A stretch of DNA of 64,000 nucleotides, taken from positions 1-64,000 of the forward strand of contig CALULN010000021.1 in NCBI GenBank assembly GCA_944321505.1. The letters are read 5' to 3'. The stretch is from Candidatus Methanomethylophilaceae archaeon (lineage in GTDB: Archaea; Thermoplasmatota; Thermoplasmata; Methanomassiliicoccales; Methanomethylophilaceae). The translations under genes and the position numbers were made by a program. Below are positions 57,019 to 64,000 of the stretch, in pieces. Under the pieces are notes generated by a model. The model saw nothing but the letters and a program-made list of their open reading frames with translations. It ran no database searches and was not told where the DNA came from. Position 1 is the stretch's first letter. Each line of letters starts with the position of its first letter.

Positions 57019-57091
57019 GCCCTGGTAGTGTAGCGGCCTATCATGAAGCCCTGTCGAGGCTTCGACTCGGATTCGAATTCCGACCAGGGCG
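57019..57091 (+). tRNA. tRNA-Asp (anticodon GTC)
   Basis: Cloverleaf: acceptor GCCCTGG/CCAGGGC, anticodon stem AAGCC/GGCTT with loop CTGTCGA (GTC at 57053-57055), T-stem TCGGA/TCCGA with loop TTCGAAT, discriminator G. No encoded CCA and no intron. An A/T-rich TTAAATAG about 30 bp upstream (56986-56993) is the likely TATA box. Confidence 0.96.
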
Positions 57092-57156
57092 CTCATCTTT
57101 CTCACTCTCGTGTTTCTCGAAAGCGATTCTGCGTATCGAACAACGCAGCAGAGAAC

Positions 57157-57957
57157 TCACTGACCGCCGATTCCGCAGGAACCGTACAGCCTGACGGTGG
57201 GGTTTCCGGTACGGGGATCGTCCTCCAACTCGGCATCGATGTTGAAGACGACACGCATATTCTCCGGCGTGAGGACGTCCCTAGGCTTGCCCATGGCGTA
57301 GATACGCTTGTCATGCATCAGAACCACCCTGTCGCAGTAGCGTACCACCATCGGCAGGTCATGGGAGACGATCACCACGGTGATGCTCTTCTCCTTAGCG
57401 AGACGATGGACCAGATCCAGAACCTCGAACTGCATGCTGATGTCCAAATGCAGAGTGGGCTCGTCCATCAGCAGAATCTGGGGGGTCTGCGCGATGGCGC
57501 GTGCGATGATGACCCTCTGGCGCTCGCCTCCGGACATCGTGTTGATGTGCCTGTCCGCGAACTTCATCACGTCGGTACGGACCATGGCGTCATCGATGAT
57601 CCTCAGGTCGTCAGAGGATTCTCCTCTGAATGATTCCTGGAAAGGAAGACGCCCCATGGCGACGATCTCCCTTGCGGTGAAAGCGAACCTGATCTCATTG
57701 GTCTGAGGGACCACCGCAACCTTCTGGGCGATCTCCTTCTTGGTCATGTCGGCGATGTCATCGGACTCCACCATGACGCATCCGCCGTGAGGCTTCAAGT
57801 TCCTGTTCAGGTTCTTCAGCAAGGTTGTCTTCCCACAACCGTTCGGTCCAAGGATGCCGATGACCTCGCCCCTGCCGACGCTCAGAGAGATGTCCTCGAA
57901 GACGTCGTGTCCGGCGTAGCTGAACTTGAGGGAATCGATGTCGAGGACACTCACCAT
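57157..57957 (-). CDS. Second metal-chelate ABC transporter ATP-binding protein
   Basis: The 266-residue ATPase has Walker A GPNGCGKTTLL (about 35-45), signature MSGGERQRVIIARAIAQ near 140, Walker B ILLMDEPTLHLD, and switch HD in VIVSHDLPMV. It is FecE/BtuD-like. ATG 57957 overlaps the permease stop by 7 bp; the longer frame upstream lies inside the permease gene. It is the last gene of a binding protein-permease-ATPase operon. Confidence 0.92.
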   Translation of the reverse strand: MVSVLDIDSLKFSYAGHDVFEDISLSVGRGEVIGILGPNGCGKTTLLKNLNRNLKPHGGCVMVESDDIADMTKKEIAQKVAVVPQTNEIRFAFTAREIVAMGRLPFQESFRGESSDDLRIIDDAMVRTDVMKFADRHINTMSGGERQRVIIARAIAQTPQILLMDEPTLHLDISMQFEVLDLVHRLAKEKSITVVIVSHDLPMVVRYCDRVVLMHDKRIYAMGKPRDVLTPENMRVVFNIDAELEDDPRTGNPTVRLYGSCGIGGQ

Positions 57958-59009
57958 CCCACCTCCGACCTCTTGCGGCACAGCAGGTAGATGAAGAACG
58001 GGGCTCCGATGATTGACGTCACAACGCCGATGGGGAGCACCCCCGCGTAGGACGCGAACAGACGCGAAATGAAGTCGCACAACAGAATGAACACCCCTCC
58101 ACCAAAGGCGCTGATGGGCATGATGTACCTGTTGTCAGGACCCAGGAGGAGCCTGAATATGTGCGGGATGACGAGTCCCACGAATCCGATCGCCCCTACG
58201 AACGCAACGGCAGCTGCGATGACCAATGAGGACACTACGAGCAGGAACAGCCTCACTCTCCTCACGTCGACCCCAAGATCCATCGCGTGCGCGTCGCCCA
58301 GCATCATGGCGTTGAGATTCTTCATCTGGGTCATCATCAGGGCAATGCCGATCACTATGACGGGGACCACGAAGATCATCTCGTTCCATTCTATCTTGGA
58401 CAGGCTTCCCATGGTCCAGAATACAATGTCGCCCATCTTCTCGCTGGGAGCGATGTACGTCAGGAAAGACACAATGGCGGAGATCAGCGAAGAAATCGCC
58501 ACGCCCGCCAGGATCAGCGTCTCAGTGCGGACATCACCGCCTATCTTCGAGATCGTGTAGACGATGAACATCGTCAGCAAGCAGAATATGAACGCCAACA
58601 CCGGCTGGGCAAGGCCCAGGGGGATGAACGGCACCGAGAACAGGATAGCGATTGCGGCTCCCAAAGACGCCCCCGATGACAGACCAAGCAGGTACGGGGA
58701 AGCCAGGGGGTTCCTGAATATCGCCTGCATCACGGCGCCAGATACCGCCAGGGCGGCTCCGACGAACAGACCGATCACGACCCTGCGCAAGCTGCGGTTG
58801 ACGATGTATGAGACGCCGCCGGTATCGCCTCCGAAGAGCGCATTCCAGACTTCGGAAGGAGAGAGCATGCTGTGCCCATACACTGACAAGTCCAGATACA
58901 CTGATACCACCAGCAGAAGTGCCAGCACGATAACGGACAGGAGTACCTTGGACTTCCGGGACAGCAATGCGCATCCTCCGATGAATAAGGAGGGCCATAC
59001 GGCCCTCAT
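57951..59009 (-). CDS. FecCD-family ABC transporter permease
   Basis: The 352-residue protein has about ten membrane helices and FecCD signatures: RSLRRVVIGLFVGAALAVSGA split near 75-95, NPLASPYLLGLSSGASLGA near 105-122, and AFVGAIGFVGLVIPHIFRLL near 270. It is a stand-alone permease without the propeller found at 16260-19199. Gap to the binding-protein gene is 11 bp. The substrate is not evident; iron chelates or corrinoids are both possible. Confidence 0.92.
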   Translation of the reverse strand: MRAVWPSLFIGGCALLSRKSKVLLSVIVLALLLVVSVYLDLSVYGHSMLSPSEVWNALFGGDTGGVSYIVNRSLRRVVIGLFVGAALAVSGAVMQAIFRNPLASPYLLGLSSGASLGAAIAILFSVPFIPLGLAQPVLAFIFCLLTMFIVYTISKIGGDVRTETLILAGVAISSLISAIVSFLTYIAPSEKMGDIVFWTMGSLSKIEWNEMIFVVPVIVIGIALMMTQMKNLNAMMLGDAHAMDLGVDVRRVRLFLLVVSSLVIAAAVAFVGAIGFVGLVIPHIFRLLLGPDNRYIMPISAFGGGVFILLCDFISRLFASYAGVLPIGVVTSIIGAPFFIYLLCRKRSEVGW

Positions 59010-59020
59010 TCAAAAAAGTT

Positions 59021-60130
59021 TCAGCTCCTGCGCATCAGGAGGATATACGCAACAGCGATGATTGCGATGGCAGCCACAGCGGCACCCACGTATAGGAGGG
59101 TGTTGTTGTCTCCCGGGCTTCCACCCTCATCGACGACATACTCTCCGAAGATGTCGGGATACATGCTCTGGGTGACGACCATCAGGCCGTCCATGGCATC
59201 GGGACCATAGTTGTTCCATTCAGACTTGAGCTGGACGACCTTGCGCTGGGTGTCTCCTCCCAGATACTCGGTGCGGAAGTCGTACACTGTATGATCTGCA
59301 TTCGCCCAGGTCACATCCAGGAACACGACTGCGTCGGGGTTCTCCTCAAGAAGCTGAATCATCATGCTGGTGTCTCCCCAGCGCCTCTGATCGGTGCTCT
59401 CATTACGTCCGATGTTCTCTCCGCCGGCGGACTCGATGAGGGATACGGCGATGGATCCTGTGTTGCCGATGGTGAACTCCCCGGAATCGGTGGTGTAGCG
59501 GACATAGACCGCTTTCTTCTTCTCGGTCACACCCTTGAGACCATCGTCGATGATCTTCTGCACAGTGCGCATCTCCTCCACCAGCTCGGTGTCCAGGCTG
59601 CCGGTGGCCACCTGGGAGATTGCCTCCACGAACCGGACGATGGTCTCGTAATCTACAATCTCGGTCCAAACGAGCACGTGCGTGAATCCCATGTCCTCCA
59701 GGAGCTCCCTCAGCACCAGGGTGTTGGGGTACGCGGTCAGGATGACGGCGTCGTCGTAGGACAGGGTGTTCGCCTTGACCAGCTTGTCCAGCTCAGCGAG
59801 CACGTTGTCGTTGTTGTCTGCGTAGTAGATACTTCCTACATCCACCGCATTCAGTCCGGACAGACGTTCGTCATTGGCCTTAGCCGGCATGGACCAGGTG
59901 TCCACGGCAACGACCTTGTCAAGACAGCCTAGCTCGGCTATGGTGAGGTTCGTTCCCTTGCCCAATGCGACGATCTTTTCAGACGGACCGTCGAAGGTGA
60001 ACTCCCTTCCAGTTCCGTCTGTGATAGTGAAGCTCTTGCTGTCCGCACCGTCTGCACCGTCGGTCACGGCCAACGGGACGATAAACAGAGCAGCAATGAT
60101 CACTGCGAGAATCTTCCAGCTGTGATTCAT
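59021..60130 (-). CDS. ABC transporter substrate-binding protein anchored by a C-terminal helix
   Basis: The 369-residue protein has a signal peptide (1-30), a periplasmic-binding-protein-2 domain (about 35-330; FTITDGTGREFTFDGPSEKIVALG, then LTIAELGCLDKVVAVD), and a C-terminal anchor helix (about 343-365, LLYVGAAVAAIAIIAVAYILL) with a short positive tail. C-terminal anchoring is typical of archaeal binding proteins. ATG 60130 is preferred; the frame extends further but that part lies across the promoter. The Gly-rich linker before the helix is short (GGSPGDNN). Confidence 0.9.
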   Translation of the reverse strand: MNHSWKILAVIIAALFIVPLAVTDGADGADSKSFTITDGTGREFTFDGPSEKIVALGKGTNLTIAELGCLDKVVAVDTWSMPAKANDERLSGLNAVDVGSIYYADNNDNVLAELDKLVKANTLSYDDAVILTAYPNTLVLRELLEDMGFTHVLVWTEIVDYETIVRFVEAISQVATGSLDTELVEEMRTVQKIIDDGLKGVTEKKKAVYVRYTTDSGEFTIGNTGSIAVSLIESAGGENIGRNESTDQRRWGDTSMMIQLLEENPDAVVFLDVTWANADHTVYDFRTEYLGGDTQRKVVQLKSEWNNYGPDAMDGLMVVTQSMYPDIFGEYVVDEGGSPGDNNTLLYVGAAVAAIAIIAVAYILLMRRS

Positions 60131-60160
60131 ATTGATACCGAACCGAGGAACCGTCCCATA

Positions 60161-60170
60161 TCTATTTAAT
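60161..60170 (-). promoter_or_regulatory. TATA box of the second ABC importer operon
   Basis: The minus strand reads ATTAAATAGA, centred about 35 bp upstream of the ATG at 60130, so the leader is about 10 nt. Confidence 0.55.
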
Positions 60171-60198
60171 GTTACTGAATACATAATTCGTGTTACTG
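60170..60198. promoter_or_regulatory. Two direct repeats TGTTACTG upstream of the second ABC importer
   Basis: TGTTACTG occurs at 60170-60177 and 60191-60198, exactly 21 bp (two helical turns) apart, directly upstream of the minus-strand TATA box. This is the arrangement expected of an activator or repressor binding on one face of the DNA. Confidence 0.5.
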
Positions 60199-60214
60199 CG
60201 TCGCTGAGCGCATA

Positions 60215-60222
60215 CATATTTA
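60215..60222 (+). promoter_or_regulatory. TATA box of panD
   Basis: ATATTTAA(G) lies about 28 bp upstream of ATG 60247. The other in-frame ATG (60235) would fall before the predicted transcription start, so 60247 is chosen. Confidence 0.5.
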
Positions 60223-60246
60223 AGCAGACCCTCCATGGGCGTATCC

Positions 60247-60591
60247 ATGCGCTCGCTCCTCCGCAGCAAGATCCACAGGGCCACGGTCACAGAGGCCAGG
60301 CTCGACTACGAGGGGAGCATATCCATCGACATGGATCTCCTGGACAGGAGCGGCATGTGGATCGGGGAGAAGGTGCTGGTGGCCGACGTCGACAACGGCA
60401 ACCGCTTCGAGACCTACGTCCTCCCCGCCGACCGCGGCAGCGGCACCATCGCCATCAACGGCGCCGCGGCACATCTGGCGAAGCCCGGGGAGAAGGTCAT
60501 CATCATGGCATTCGAGCTCTCCGATTCCCCCGTGCAAGCGAAGGTCATCCTGGTGGACGGGGACAACAGGGTCAAGAGGGAGATAGGCTGA
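60247..60591 (+). CDS. panD: Aspartate 1-decarboxylase, pyruvoyl type (bacterial-type PanD)
   Basis: PanD makes beta-alanine for pantothenate and coenzyme A. The 114-residue protein matches the bacterial family closely: [20 protein letters not shown] with the self-cleavage Gly-Ser near residues 23-24, [27 protein letters not shown], and GEKVIIMAF. Most archaea use the PLP enzyme MfnA instead, so acquisition from bacteria is likely. The stop TGA overlaps the presumed CTG start of the RNase H gene. Confidence 0.92.
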   Translation: MRSLLRSKIHRATVTEARLDYEGSISIDMDLLDRSGMWIGEKVLVADVDNGNRFETYVLPADRGSGTIAINGAAAHLAKPGEKVIIMAFELSDSPVQAKVILVDGDNRVKREIG

Positions 60592-61001
60592 GGCTGCGCA
60601 TCTACTCCGACGGCGGCTCCAGGGGCAATCCCGGACCGTCCGCTTATGCATTCATCGTCACCGAGGACGGCTCCGTCATCCACGAAGGCACGGAGTTCCT
60701 GGGCATCGGCACCAACAACAACGCGGAGTACCGCGGGCTCATCGCCGGGATCGCCAAAGCGCTTGAGTTGGAAGCGGACGAAGCGGAATTCGTCATGGAC
60801 TCCGAGCTGGTGATAAAGCAGATGAGAGGGGAGTACAAGGTGAAGTCGGAGGCCCTGAGGGGCCTCCATGACGATGCCACTGCCATGTCCTCTCTGATCC
60901 CGAAGGTCACCTTCACACACGTCCGCAGGAGCGACCCCATGGTCGCCAGGGCGGACGCCATGCTGAACAGGACGATGGATGCCGCGGCCGGCGTCAGATG
61001 A
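60588..61001 (+). CDS. Ribonuclease HI-like protein, apparently with a CTG start
   Basis: The 138-codon frame encodes a complete RNase HI fold with all four acidic residues: [14 protein letters not shown] (Asp near 7), NNNAEYRGL (Glu), FVMDSELV (Asp) and ARADAMLN (Asp). It cleaves RNA in RNA-DNA hybrids. No in-frame ATG, GTG or TTG occurs near the N-terminus; CTG codons lie at 60588 (overlapping the panD stop as CTGA) and 60594. An ordinary start would require about 75 extra codons through panD. Its end overlaps convergent hisS by 8 bp. Confidence 0.85.
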   Translation: MRLRIYSDGGSRGNPGPSAYAFIVTEDGSVIHEGTEFLGIGTNNNAEYRGLIAGIAKALELEADEAEFVMDSELVIKQMRGEYKVKSEALRGLHDDATAMSSLIPKVTFTHVRRSDPMVARADAMLNRTMDAAAGVR

Positions 61002-62238
61002 ACGCCGACACCACGTCTGAGACAGGCACTTCGCGCTGCTCCCCGGTGGACATGTCCCTGAGGACGACGCAGCCCTTCTCCAATTCCTTGGCGCCGACGA
61101 TGACGGCGGTCCTGGCGCCGGCTCCGGAGGCGTACTTCAGGGCCTTCTGCATCTTCCTGCCCATGATGTCCATGTCGGTGGAGACGCCCGCCGCTCTCAG
61201 CGATGCGGCTATGCCGGAGGCCTGCGGCCTCACGTCGTCGGTCACCGGGATCACGTAGGCGTCGATGCCTTCGTTCCCGTAACCGATTCCCTCCTTCTCC
61301 ATGGCCAGGAGGATCCTGTCGAATCCGATGGCGAAGCCGGTGGAGAACACCTTCTCCCCTCCGAAGAGCTCGGAGAGGGTGTAGGACCCTCCGCCGCAGA
61401 TCTGCTTCTCGGCGCCCAGCGCCGGGGCCTCTGCCTCGAAGACCATGCCGGTGTAGTAGTCCAGTCCGCGGACCACACCCAGGTCCACCTCCACGTCCCT
61501 GACGCCCATGACGTCCAGGAGGGAGATGAGCTCCCTGAGGTAGTCCCCCGCGGAGCCGGGCACGCGCTCCAATACGGAAACATCTCCCACGGTCTCGGTG
61601 AGCGCGAATACGTCGTCGATGTCCACCTGCGCCACGCCCATGCCCTCCATCAGGGGGCGGGCCTCGTCGTAGAGCTTCTTGTCCAGCTTCTGCAGCACCT
61701 CGGCGGTGCGGTCGGCGGGGACGCCGGCGTCCGCCAGCCTCTGCCTCAGCACGCCGATGTGGCCGATGCGTATGCGGTAGTCCTTCAGACCCAGCGCCTT
61801 GATCATGGATGCGGCGAGAGCGATTGCCTCCGCGTCGGTGGCGGCTCCGGCGTTGCCGATGATCTCCGCCCCGAACTGGAAGAACTCCCTGTACCTCCCG
61901 CTCTGGGGCCTCTCGTACCTGAAGCACTGGCCGAAGTAGAACACCTTGATGGGCTTGGGGTCGTTGCTCATGCCGTTGACGAACATGCGCACCACCGGAG
62001 CGGTCATCTCCGGCCTCAGCGCGATCTCCCTGTCGCCCTTGTCCCTGAAGTTGTAGAGCTCCTTCAGCACGTTGGGACCGGACCTGAGGACGAACAGCTC
62101 AGACTCCTCGAACATGGGGGTGGCCACCTCTCTGAACCCGAAGGTCCTGGCTGTGCTCCTGAGAATGCCTTCGAAGTGCCTCCTCCTCTCCATCTCGTCC
62201 GGGAGGAAGTCCCTGGTGCCGCGGGGGCGTTGGATCAT
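60994..62238 (-). CDS. hisS: Histidine--tRNA ligase
   Basis: The 414-residue class II synthetase has motif 1 (RGTRDFLPDEMERRRHFE), motif 2 (FRYERPQSGRYREFFQFGAE near residues 105-124), the HisA motif LDYYTGMVFE near 257, motif 3 (FAIGFDRILLAME near 299) and the anticodon-binding domain. All active parts are intact. Confidence 0.96.
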   Translation of the reverse strand: MIQRPRGTRDFLPDEMERRRHFEGILRSTARTFGFREVATPMFEESELFVLRSGPNVLKELYNFRDKGDREIALRPEMTAPVVRMFVNGMSNDPKPIKVFYFGQCFRYERPQSGRYREFFQFGAEIIGNAGAATDAEAIALAASMIKALGLKDYRIRIGHIGVLRQRLADAGVPADRTAEVLQKLDKKLYDEARPLMEGMGVAQVDIDDVFALTETVGDVSVLERVPGSAGDYLRELISLLDVMGVRDVEVDLGVVRGLDYYTGMVFEAEAPALGAEKQICGGGSYTLSELFGGEKVFSTGFAIGFDRILLAMEKEGIGYGNEGIDAYVIPVTDDVRPQASGIAASLRAAGVSTDMDIMGRKMQKALKYASGAGARTAVIVGAKELEKGCVVLRDMSTGEQREVPVSDVVSAFI

Positions 62239-62278
62239 GCCTGCCCGTACCGCTGGTTGGTATAAAAACAGTGTGAGG

Positions 62279-63382
62279 TCAGCGCCTGACTATGATCGAC
62301 ACTATGTCCTCGTCCTGGACCACGTGGTCCATGCCCACGGTCTGCCCGGGGAACTTGGCGCTCTTCCCCCAGACCATGGCGTACCTGAAGTTGGTGCGGA
62401 AGGAGCGGTGGATCAGCTCGCAGACGTCGCCGATGGTGTTGCCCCTCTTGACGATCAGCGGGACGTCCAGGTCCGCCTCCTGGCCCTGCGGCTTCAGGTA
62501 TATGCGGATCATGTCGATGGTGTCGTACAGTCCCTGCTTCAGCTCCTCCATCCCCATGCCGGTGGCGGCGGACACCGGGAAGCAGCGGTACTCGGAGTTC
62601 CTCTCCAGGGCGGCCTCCAGCTGGCCCTCGTTGGCGATGTCCACCTTGTTGACGGCCATGATGGCCTTGATGTACACCCTGTTGCCGGCGAGCACATCCA
62701 GCATCTGCTCCACGTCGATGTCCTCGCGGACCACCACCGTGGCGTTCACGTGGCCGTAGGCGGCGGTCATGTCCTTGATGATCTCCGGCGTGATCTTCGT
62801 CAGCTTCAGGGTGGGCTTGACTATGATCCCTCCGGAATCGGCGCCGGTGATGGTGACGTCGGGGCGCTTCTGGTTGAGGCGGATGGCGGCGTTCCACAGC
62901 TCCTTGAACAGGACGGAGATGTCGGGATTGAAGACATCGACAACCAGCAGGATCACGTCCGCCGACCTGGCGGCGGCGATGACCTCCCTTCCGCGGCCCT
63001 TGCCGCGGGAGGCGTCCTTGATCAGACCTGGCATATCCAGGATCTGGATCTTGGCGTGGTTGTACTCCATGACTCCGGGGACGACGTCCAGTGTTGTGAA
63101 GTGGTACGCCCCCACCTCGGACTTGGCGCCGGTGAGGCGGTTGAGAAGGGTGGACTTCCCCACGCTGGGGAACCCGACGAGGGCGACGGTGGCGTTCCCC
63201 GCCTTCTTGACGTAGAAGCCCTTGGTGTTGCCGCCCTTGGAGGCCTTGCGCTTCTCCTCCTCCTGGGTCAGCTTCGCGATCTTCGCCTTGAGCTTGCCGA
63301 TGTGGCCTTCGGTGGCCTTGTTGTACTTGGTCTTGGAGATCTGCTCCTCCAGTTCCTTTATCTGCTCCTCGATGGTCGCCAT
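62279..63382 (-). CDS. DRG/Obg-type GTP-binding protein with TGS domain
   Basis: The 367-residue GTPase has an N-terminal helical region (1-60), G1 GFPSVGKSTLLN (about 68-79), G3 DMPG, a DRG-specific insert, G4 NKVD near 240, and a TGS domain (about 290-366) with VKRGNTIGDVCELIHRSF. DRG proteins associate with ribosomes or translation factors in archaea and eukaryotes. The gene lies 40 bp from hisS on the same strand. Confidence 0.94.
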   Translation of the reverse strand: MATIEEQIKELEEQISKTKYNKATEGHIGKLKAKIAKLTQEEEKRKASKGGNTKGFYVKKAGNATVALVGFPSVGKSTLLNRLTGAKSEVGAYHFTTLDVVPGVMEYNHAKIQILDMPGLIKDASRGKGRGREVIAAARSADVILLVVDVFNPDISVLFKELWNAAIRLNQKRPDVTITGADSGGIIVKPTLKLTKITPEIIKDMTAAYGHVNATVVVREDIDVEQMLDVLAGNRVYIKAIMAVNKVDIANEGQLEAALERNSEYRCFPVSAATGMGMEELKQGLYDTIDMIRIYLKPQGQEADLDVPLIVKRGNTIGDVCELIHRSFRTNFRYAMVWGKSAKFPGQTVGMDHVVQDEDIVSIIVRR

Positions 63383-63478
63383 CGGCCCGCTCCTTCCCCG
63401 TAGGAAGACGGCGACCTATATTAAGCTTAGAGAGTCCGCGCGCAAGGGTTAATAGATGGCGGGGCTCTGGGGTGGCTC

Positions 63479-64000
63479 ATGGAAGACACGGCCCGCAAGC
63501 CATACGACGGGTTCATGGGGACCCCGTACGCCAAGGTTCTGGGAATCGTCTTGGCGTTCGCGGTCTGCCTGCTGATCCTGTGCCTCACCCCGGTGGGGAG
63601 CATCCTCTACCTTCTGGTAGGCATCATACTCTACGTCATACCGCGCCTGTTCCACGTCCGCGGATTCAAGCCCATGGCGGCGCTGGGAATCGTGTTCCTC
63701 GTGGCCGCCACCCTGATCGGCGCGTTCCTATTCAGCATACCCACCATGGAGCAGCACACCGTGGACGGCATGGACAGCGGCCCGTTCTCCGGGGCGGCGT
63801 ACACCGACAACGGCGACGGCACGTACACGTTCTACGTGGAGTACTCCGGCAGCGAGGCCCCGGAGGTGACCTACGGAGCGGCCAACTGCGGCTTTAACAC
63901 CGTCTACGGCGGCGTCCAGAGGGCGGACATGATCCCCTCCGGAGCCGGATACACCGCCACCCTGGAGTTCGGCAGCGGGACCGCGTACGTCCTCCAGTTC
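63479..64000 (+). CDS. Membrane protein with N-terminal helices and an extracytoplasmic domain (3' end outside the window)
   Basis: The frame from ATG 63479 stays open to the window edge (174 codons). Residues 19-40, 42-60 and 68-90 are hydrophobic helices (VLGIVLAFAVCLLILCL, ILYLLVGIILYVI, AALGIVFLVAATLIGAFLF). An ectodomain rich in Gly, Thr and Tyr follows (AYTDNGDGTYTFYVEYSG). I do not recognise the family. TATATTAA at 63417-63424 is a possible TATA box. Confidence 0.7.
   Translation, partial: MEDTARKPYDGFMGTPYAKVLGIVLAFAVCLLILCLTPVGSILYLLVGIILYVIPRLFHVRGFKPMAALGIVFLVAATLIGAFLFSIPTMEQHTVDGMDSGPFSGAAYTDNGDGTYTFYVEYSGSEAPEVTYGAANCGFNTVYGGVQRADMIPSGAGYTATLEFGSGTAYVLQF

Overview
The window is a gene-dense, high-GC stretch of archaeal chromosome. 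Archaeal markers are RNA polymerase subunit L, archaeosine synthase, Trm5, TruD, diphthine synthase, PyrB/PyrI, a Hef-type helicase, an ATP-dependent DNA ligase, UPF0200 and a DRG-type GTPase. Many genes have an A/T-rich TATA-like box 20-40 bp before the start codon, which suggests leaderless or short-leader transcripts. The 5S rRNA gene stands alone, as in Thermoplasmatota. The heavy investment in corrinoid uptake and assembly, with HypF, fits a methyl-reducing, host-associated methanogen of the Methanomassiliicoccales. That placement is inference from gene content, not from a phylogenetic marker.

Layout. 0-7.6 kb: a PHP-family hydrolase end, MTA phosphorylase, two tandem MscS channels with ectodomains, hypF, and a divergent apgM-like protein. 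7.6-21.2 kb: a corrinoid block. It holds a CobQ-like synthase without its glutaminase half, full cbiP, a CobT-like protein, an operon cobD-cbiB-cbiZ-cobS-cobY, and an uptake operon. The uptake operon encodes a small anchored protein, a BtuF-like binding protein with a transcobalamin-like domain, a beta-propeller/BtuC-type permease fusion, and an ATPase. Both operons carry copies of a palindrome TTGGAT-N5-ATCCAA at their promoters.

21.3-41.6 kb: housekeeping genes (dCTP deaminase-like, trm5, dph5, hef-like, lig, rpoL, truD, a giant TPR protein, tRNA-Gly, a duplicated winged-helix regulator, arcS, pyrBI, UPF0200, DUF92). 41.9-51.8 kb: an accessory island of visibly lower GC. It encodes an Hsp70, a GrpE-like coiled-coil protein running in frame into an HtpX-type protease, two CARF-like/winged-helix regulators meeting tail to tail, and a HEPN-UPF1-like helicase. 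A decayed AAA/PD-(D/E)XK gene lies at its edge. Three promoters in the island share a 20-bp element at the same distance from the TATA box. This island is the best candidate for an undescribed system: a CARF-regulated chaperone/protease/RNase stress or defence module.

51.8-64 kb: orphan 5S rRNA, ppsA, an archaeal ATPase, a CBS-ParB/SerK-like protein, tRNA-Asp, a second metal-chelate ABC importer, panD, a ribonuclease HI that appears to start at CTG, hisS, a DRG-type GTPase, and the start of a membrane protein.
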